Shown: piece after piece, positions 31,713 to 36,171 of the stretch | How positions within the stretch are numbered: the stretch's first letter is position 1 | Layout of the letters: every line of letters starts with the position of its first letter | Made by a program: the position numbers and the translations under genes | The notes under the pieces: model-generated | Database searches by the model: none | What the model saw: only the letters and a program-made list of their open reading frames with translations | What the model was told of the DNA's origin: nothing | Origin: CAZVRZ01 sp964629965 | Lineage (GTDB): Bacteria > Chloroflexota > Anaerolineae > Anaerolineales > UBA4823 | Direction: 5' to 3' | DNA length: 36,171 nt | Assembly: GCA_964629965.1 (NCBI GenBank) | Contig: CAZVRZ010000044.1 | Span: forward strand, 1-36,171

Positions 31713-33514
31713 ACACTGCAACGCTCTCCGATAAAGTTCCCGAAACCCGCAATAAGATCCCTGCCTGGAAAGTGATTCTAAAAACAATCCAGTATCGTCC
31801 TGGGCTGTGGATAGCCAACCTGGTAGCTATGATCATCACCATGCTCTTCATCCAGATCCCTGCCCTGGCGCTGCGAGAGTTCTTCAACATGCTGTCCGGC
31901 GACGCTCAGATTGGTCTGAACTTATGGACGATCGTGGCCCTGCTCCTGTTGGCCGAGATCGGCAGCACCCTGGGCATTTATGGGCTGGTAACAACCAACG
32001 TGCCATTTTTCATGAACGCCATGACCATGCTGCGTCGCAACCTGCTCAAGCACATTTTGCGGCGCCCGGGCGCTTCTGCCCTGCCCGATTCGCCCGGCGA
32101 GGCCGTCAGCCGTTTCCGCTCCGACACATTCGAAATTCCGTTGTTTGCCTTATGGATCAACGATATTTTAGGCGAGGTGGTTTTTAGCATTATTGCCATC
32201 ATTGTAATGGTGCGCATCAACGCCTCCATCACCGCTCTTTCCATCCTGCCGTTCATCGTGGTGGGGATTGTGGCAGGCGCCTCCACCAAGCGTATCGATG
32301 AATATCGCCGCGCCAGCCGCCGGGCGGCAGGCATCATCACCGGTTTCATCGGAGAATTCTTCGGCGCAGTCCAGGCTGTCAAAGTGGCTACTGCGGAGGA
32401 AGGCGTGATCGAGCATTTCAATGAGCTCAACGAAGAACGGCGCATCCTTACTCTGAAAGACCGTTTATTCAACGAGATTCTCAACTCGATCTTCCACAAT
32501 GCCACCAACATTGGTACCGGCATCATTCTAATCCTGGCTGGCCAATCGATGCAGTATGGAGAATTTACCATTGGGGATTTTGCCCTTTTCGTTTTTTACC
32601 TGGACTTTATCTCCGAACTGACCGCCTTCTCGGGCCTGGTGATCGCCCGCTACCGGCAGATCGGCATTTCGGTCGAGCGCATGCAGCGATTGATGGAAGG
32701 CTCGGAGAAAGAAGCGCTGGTTGAGTTCAGCCCGGTTTATTTGGATGGCAAGTTTCCACAGGTTGTTTATCCGCAAAAAAGCGCGGCCGATTCTTTGCTC
32801 AGGGTAGAAGCCGCCAACCTGACCTTCCACTTCCCCGGATCAGACCATGGCATTCAAGGCATCAACTTGAACCTGGAACGCGGCTCCTTTACAGTGGTCA
32901 CCGGGCGGATTGGCTCGGGAAAAACCACCTTGCTGCGCGTCCTGCTTGGCCTGCTGCAGAAAGATGAAGGCGATATCCGGTGGAACGGGGCGCCGGTGGA
33001 AAGGCCGGGTGAATTCTTCACTCCGCCCCGCTGCGCTTACACCGCCCAGGTGCCGCGCCTGTTCAGCGATACGCTGCGAGATAATATTCTGATGGGCCTG
33101 GACAAAGACGACGATAGCATTTACCGGGCAGTACGCTCGGCGGTCATGGATCAAGATTTGAAAGAGTTCGAAGATGGCCTGCAGACAATGGTTGGCCCCA
33201 AAGGCGTCAAGCTCTCCGGCGGGCAGATCCAGCGCACCGCCGCGGCGCGCATGTTCGTGCGCGAGCCAGAGCTGCTGGTCTTCGACGATCTATCCAGCGC
33301 GCTGGATGTCGAAACCGAACGCACTCTGTGGGAACGGGTCTTCGAAAGACCCGGGCAGACCTGCCTGGTCGTATCTCACCGCAAAGCAGCCCTGCGCCGG
33401 GCCGATCACATCATCATCTTGAAAGATGGCATGATCGAGGCGCAGGGCAAGCTGGATGACCTGCTGGTCTCCAGCGAAGAAATGCAGCGGTTGTGGGCCG
33501 GTGATCTTTCCTGA
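31709..33514 (+). CDS. ABC exporter half-transporter, degenerate-site subunit
   Basis: Partner of the preceding gene: 601 residues with six membrane helices (about 30-320) and an ATPase domain with Walker A GRIGSGKTT (399-407), canonical signature LSGGQ (502-506), Walker B LLVFDD with Asp527 replacing the catalytic Glu, and H-loop His557. In the heterodimer, this weak Walker B would face the LSAGE of the first subunit, while its own LSGGQ completes the active site with Glu501. This matches known heterodimeric exporters with one degenerate site. It ends five bases before the convergent uvrA2 stop. Confidence 0.9.
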   Translation: MNTATLSDKVPETRNKIPAWKVILKTIQYRPGLWIANLVAMIITMLFIQIPALALREFFNMLSGDAQIGLNLWTIVALLLLAEIGSTLGIYGLVTTNVPFFMNAMTMLRRNLLKHILRRPGASALPDSPGEAVSRFRSDTFEIPLFALWINDILGEVVFSIIAIIVMVRINASITALSILPFIVVGIVAGASTKRIDEYRRASRRAAGIITGFIGEFFGAVQAVKVATAEEGVIEHFNELNEERRILTLKDRLFNEILNSIFHNATNIGTGIILILAGQSMQYGEFTIGDFALFVFYLDFISELTAFSGLVIARYRQIGISVERMQRLMEGSEKEALVEFSPVYLDGKFPQVVYPQKSAADSLLRVEAANLTFHFPGSDHGIQGINLNLERGSFTVVTGRIGSGKTTLLRVLLGLLQKDEGDIRWNGAPVERPGEFFTPPRCAYTAQVPRLFSDTLRDNILMGLDKDDDSIYRAVRSAVMDQDLKEFEDGLQTMVGPKGVKLSGGQIQRTAAARMFVREPELLVFDDLSSALDVETERTLWERVFERPGQTCLVVSHRKAALRRADHIIILKDGMIEAQGKLDDLLVSSEEMQRLWAGDLS

Positions 33515-33519
33515 GCAGA

Positions 33520-36075
33520 TCACTCGTTCGCCAAAACTTTGCCCAGCAAGGCCTGTAAACAAACGCCGGTATGCGAGCCGGGGATACGCGCCACTTCTTC
33601 GGGCGTCCCTTGGGCAATCAACCGACCGCCGGCCGCGCCGCCCTCCGGCCCCAGGTCGATCACCCAATCGGCGGCTTTGACAAAGTCCAGGTTGTGTTCC
33701 ACCACGATTACCGTATTACCAGCATCCACCAGGCGCTGGAGCACCGCCAGCAAGCGGGCAGTATCGGCAGCATGCAGGCCAATCGTAGGTTCATCGAGCA
33801 GGTAGAGAGTGCGGCCCAAAGCGCGTCGTCCTAGTTCTTTGGCCAGTTTCACCCGCTGGGCTTCTCCCCCAGAAAGCGTGTTGGCGGGTTGCCCAAGCTG
33901 CAAGTAACCCAGGCCGACATCCACCATAACCTGCAAACGAGAAGCAGCCGCAGGCACATCCTGGAATAAAGCCAGGGCATCTTCGATTGAGAGATCAAGC
34001 ACCTGGGCAATATCATGGTTGCGATAGCGCACCGACAGGGTTTCGCGGGTAAAACGACGCCCACGGCAGGCCGGACAGCGCACTTCCACGTCCGGTAGGA
34101 AGTGCATCTTCACAGCCAGCGTGCCCGCTCCCTCGCAGCGTTGGCAGCGTCCTCCCGGCACATTGAATGAGAAATGGCGAGGCATGAACCCGCGGCTGAC
34201 GGCTTCAGGTGTGGCAGCAAAGATTTCCCGGATGGGAGTGAAAGTATCAGTGTAAGTGGCAGCATTCGAACGCGACATTCGCCCGATGGCATTTTGATCG
34301 ATCGTAATGATCTTGTCCAGGTATTCCCAGCCTTCGATAGCAGTGTGAGCGCCGGGAGATACGTTAGCGCCATAGAAATGCTGACGTGCCGCCCGATCGA
34401 GTATATCAAACATCAGCGAGGATTTTCCCGAGCCCGAAACGCCCGTCACCGCGATCAGCAGCCCCAACGGAAAACTAACAGAAATATCCTGCAAATTATG
34501 CTGGCATGCACCGCTCACCGTCAGCATTTTTCCATTCGGTAAACGCCGCCGCTGAGGAGTTGGAACAACTGCCCGTCCCGCCAGGAAATCTCCAGTGATC
34601 GAACCGGGCTGCGCCTCCACCTGGTTCGGTGTACCGGCCGCCACGATCTGACCACCGTGCTTGCCCGCACCGGGACCAAAATCAACCACGTAATCGGCGC
34701 AGCGCACCATCTCCAGATCATGTTCCACCACCAGAACCGTGTTACCCAGGTCGCGCAGCCGTCTCAATACTGCGATCAAACGCCGGGTGTCGCGGGTGTG
34801 CAGGCCGATGGTCGGCTCGTCTAAAACATACAGCACGCCGCTCAGCCCCGAACCCAACAGGGCAGCCAGGCGCAACCGCTGCGCCTCTCCCATCGAGAGC
34901 GTTGGCGAAGAGCGTTCAAGCGTCAGGTAGCCGGCGCCCACTTCCACCAGACGTTCGATCCGCCCGGACAGATCCGCCAGGATCGACTCGGCAACCAACA
35001 TCTCATCGGCACTCAGGGCTGCCGGCAGCGCAGCCAGCCAATCTGCCAGTTCCATGAGTGGCAGCCGGGCCACTTCCACGATCGAGCGGCCGTTCACTTT
35101 CACAGCCCGGCTCTCGGGACGCAGCCGAGTCCCGTTGCAATCGGCGCAGGTTTGCATCGTCAGGAATTCGTTCAATTTCTCGCGGTAATCTGCATCCTGG
35201 ATATGCTCGGCGTAACGGCGCATCAGATTGGTAACCAGTCCCTCGAAACGTCCCTGGCTAACCGTGGTAGGCGGCTCCTTGTCAGGAAAATGGCGGCGAA
35301 ACTGTGGGCTCTCCACACCGTACAACAGAAGATCCAGGGCAGCCGGCGAGAAAGACTTAACCGGTTGGGCCGGGTCAAAAGCAAAACCATAATAGCGGGA
35401 GGCCATTTGCAACGTGTTCGCATGATGTTGGATATAAAACGCATCCCAGCCTTTGACCGCCCCTTCCGGAATGCTGCGTTCCAAATCTACCACCCGGTTC
35501 AGGTTGGCCTGGTGCACCACGCCCAATCCGGTACAGGTTGGACAGGCGCCATCCGGCTTGTTGAACGAAAAATTAGCCATGCCAATCTCCGGCAGTGAAG
35601 CCCCGCAGTGAGGGCAAGACAACCACTCGTCCGAGTCGAGGCCCTCGCTGCCAATACCGGAGTCATCATCCCAGTCTCGGTCATCCGGATGATAAGCCGG
35701 GGGCACATCACCCCCGCAGGCCGGGCACTCCCGGTACCCCAGGCGAGCATAAAGCACTCGCAAATAAGTATATACTTCGGTGACCGTGCCGACGGTCGAG
35801 CGCGGGCTGTGATTGGTCAGGTACTGATCCACGCTGATCGAGGGCGAAAGGCCAGTGATGCTATCCACCGGCGGTTTCGATACGCCGCCGGTGACCAAGC
35901 CAAGCGACTCCATATACTGCCGCTGGCCTTCTTTGTGAAGGATATCAAAACCCAATGTAGATTTTCCCGAGCCAGATAAGCCGGTCAAAACAACAAACTT
36001 GTTCTTTGGAATCGCCAGGGTGATATTTTTTAGATTATGCAGACGGGCACCGCGGATAATGATCTCGTGATGCAT
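33520..36075 (-). CDS. Class II UvrA (UvrA2/DrrC-like) ATPase
   Basis: UvrA proteins are tandem ABC ATPases that recognise damaged DNA. This 851-residue copy has both Walker A motifs (GLSGSGKST about 32-40 and GVSGSGKSS in the second half), both signatures (LSMGE and LSGGE) with LDEPTIGLH after each, and zinc-finger cysteines in CPACGG, CPHCG, CQRCEGAG and CPACRG. Housekeeping UvrA has about 940 residues; here the stretch between CPACGG and CPHCG, where the UvrB-binding domain normally sits, is only about 35 residues and rich in Asp. Loss of that domain defines class II UvrA, linked to drug resistance (DrrC in daunorubicin producers) or DNA-damage tolerance. GGAGG lies four bases before the ATG. 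It converges on the ABC exporter genes. Confidence 0.9.
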   Translation of the reverse strand: MHHEIIIRGARLHNLKNITLAIPKNKFVVLTGLSGSGKSTLGFDILHKEGQRQYMESLGLVTGGVSKPPVDSITGLSPSISVDQYLTNHSPRSTVGTVTEVYTYLRVLYARLGYRECPACGGDVPPAYHPDDRDWDDDSGIGSEGLDSDEWLSCPHCGASLPEIGMANFSFNKPDGACPTCTGLGVVHQANLNRVVDLERSIPEGAVKGWDAFYIQHHANTLQMASRYYGFAFDPAQPVKSFSPAALDLLLYGVESPQFRRHFPDKEPPTTVSQGRFEGLVTNLMRRYAEHIQDADYREKLNEFLTMQTCADCNGTRLRPESRAVKVNGRSIVEVARLPLMELADWLAALPAALSADEMLVAESILADLSGRIERLVEVGAGYLTLERSSPTLSMGEAQRLRLAALLGSGLSGVLYVLDEPTIGLHTRDTRRLIAVLRRLRDLGNTVLVVEHDLEMVRCADYVVDFGPGAGKHGGQIVAAGTPNQVEAQPGSITGDFLAGRAVVPTPQRRRLPNGKMLTVSGACQHNLQDISVSFPLGLLIAVTGVSGSGKSSLMFDILDRAARQHFYGANVSPGAHTAIEGWEYLDKIITIDQNAIGRMSRSNAATYTDTFTPIREIFAATPEAVSRGFMPRHFSFNVPGGRCQRCEGAGTLAVKMHFLPDVEVRCPACRGRRFTRETLSVRYRNHDIAQVLDLSIEDALALFQDVPAAASRLQVMVDVGLGYLQLGQPANTLSGGEAQRVKLAKELGRRALGRTLYLLDEPTIGLHAADTARLLAVLQRLVDAGNTVIVVEHNLDFVKAADWVIDLGPEGGAAGGRLIAQGTPEEVARIPGSHTGVCLQALLGKVLANE

Positions 36076-36130
36076 ATAGCCTCCAATTCAAATAAGATCA
36101 GCAAACAGAAACATTTTTTAACCCAAGTTG

Positions 36131-36146
36131 CTACCTTACCAGGTAG
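36131..36146. repeat. Short inverted repeat upstream of the uvrA2 gene
   Basis: CTACCT (36131-36136) and AGGTAG (36141-36146) surround TACC, 56-71 bases before the uvrA2 start. It is a possible operator for that gene. It has no T-run that would make it a terminator. The remainder of 36076-36171 holds only the ribosome site of uvrA2. Confidence 0.3.
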
Positions 36147-36171
36147 TTGAGGCTGCAAGCCAGGGCAAAGA

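Overview
The window is a GC-rich bacterial chromosome segment that looks like Chloroflexota, most likely an Anaerolineae relative. I base this on overall gene style, not on a search. The signs are a mevalonate-pathway decarboxylase in a bacterial setting, a TPR regulator with a C-terminal BTAD output module, a very large secreted beta-helix protein ending in the hydrophobic tail YYRVLLPIVIR, and the GH3/GH94 cellodextrin genes. No rRNA, tRNA or CRISPR array was recognised.

Left end (1-3241) is a scar of mobile and plasmid DNA. It holds the C-terminal half of a tyrosine recombinase joined almost to the base to the N-terminal 71 codons of a ParA ATPase, then an AT-rich gene-free stretch of about 550 bases with two families of short repeats and a 20-base palindrome, then an intact large serine recombinase. 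The recombinase ends directly at a truncated radC, which also carries a one-base frameshift. The simplest reading is an element that integrated into radC, with its right boundary near 2661-2669; everything to the right looks like ordinary chromosome.

From 7841 down to 3274 (minus strand) lies a tight run of five genes: site-2 metalloprotease (RseP type), HEAT-repeat protein, AEC-family carrier, membrane-anchored HExxH peptidase and acylphosphatase. Gaps are a few bases or overlaps, so this is probably one operon of membrane proteolysis and transport functions. A diphosphomevalonate decarboxylase gene (8986 to 8003) lies upstream on the same strand. Divergent from it are a molbindin-like Mop gene and a DsrE/YedF-type gene.

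The middle (10219-19206) holds a TPR-BTAD transcriptional regulator, the 1225-residue secreted multidomain beta-helix protein, a small conserved-looking ORF, and on the other strand a polytopic membrane protein with a soluble C-terminal domain, an MFS transporter and a small three-helix membrane protein.

From 19417 to 27332 (plus strand) a 7TM-PAS-GAF histidine kinase is followed by a cytoplasmic GH3 beta-glucosidase, a GH94 cellobiose-phosphorylase-like enzyme and a pirin. The two enzymes give a hydrolytic and a phosphorolytic route for cellobiose or cellodextrins. The kinase may sense a related signal, but no response regulator gene is present.

The right end (27373-36075) has a minus-strand group of membrane-anchored cytochrome c, a DUF4434-like TIM-barrel protein and an AAC(3)-family acetyltransferase. 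Divergent from it are two translationally coupled ABC exporter half-transporters whose motifs predict a heterodimer with one degenerate ATP site. A class II UvrA (UvrA2/DrrC type), in which the UvrB-binding region is replaced by a short acidic linker, converges on them. Exporter pair plus UvrA2 suggests drug or DNA-damage tolerance, but this is inference.
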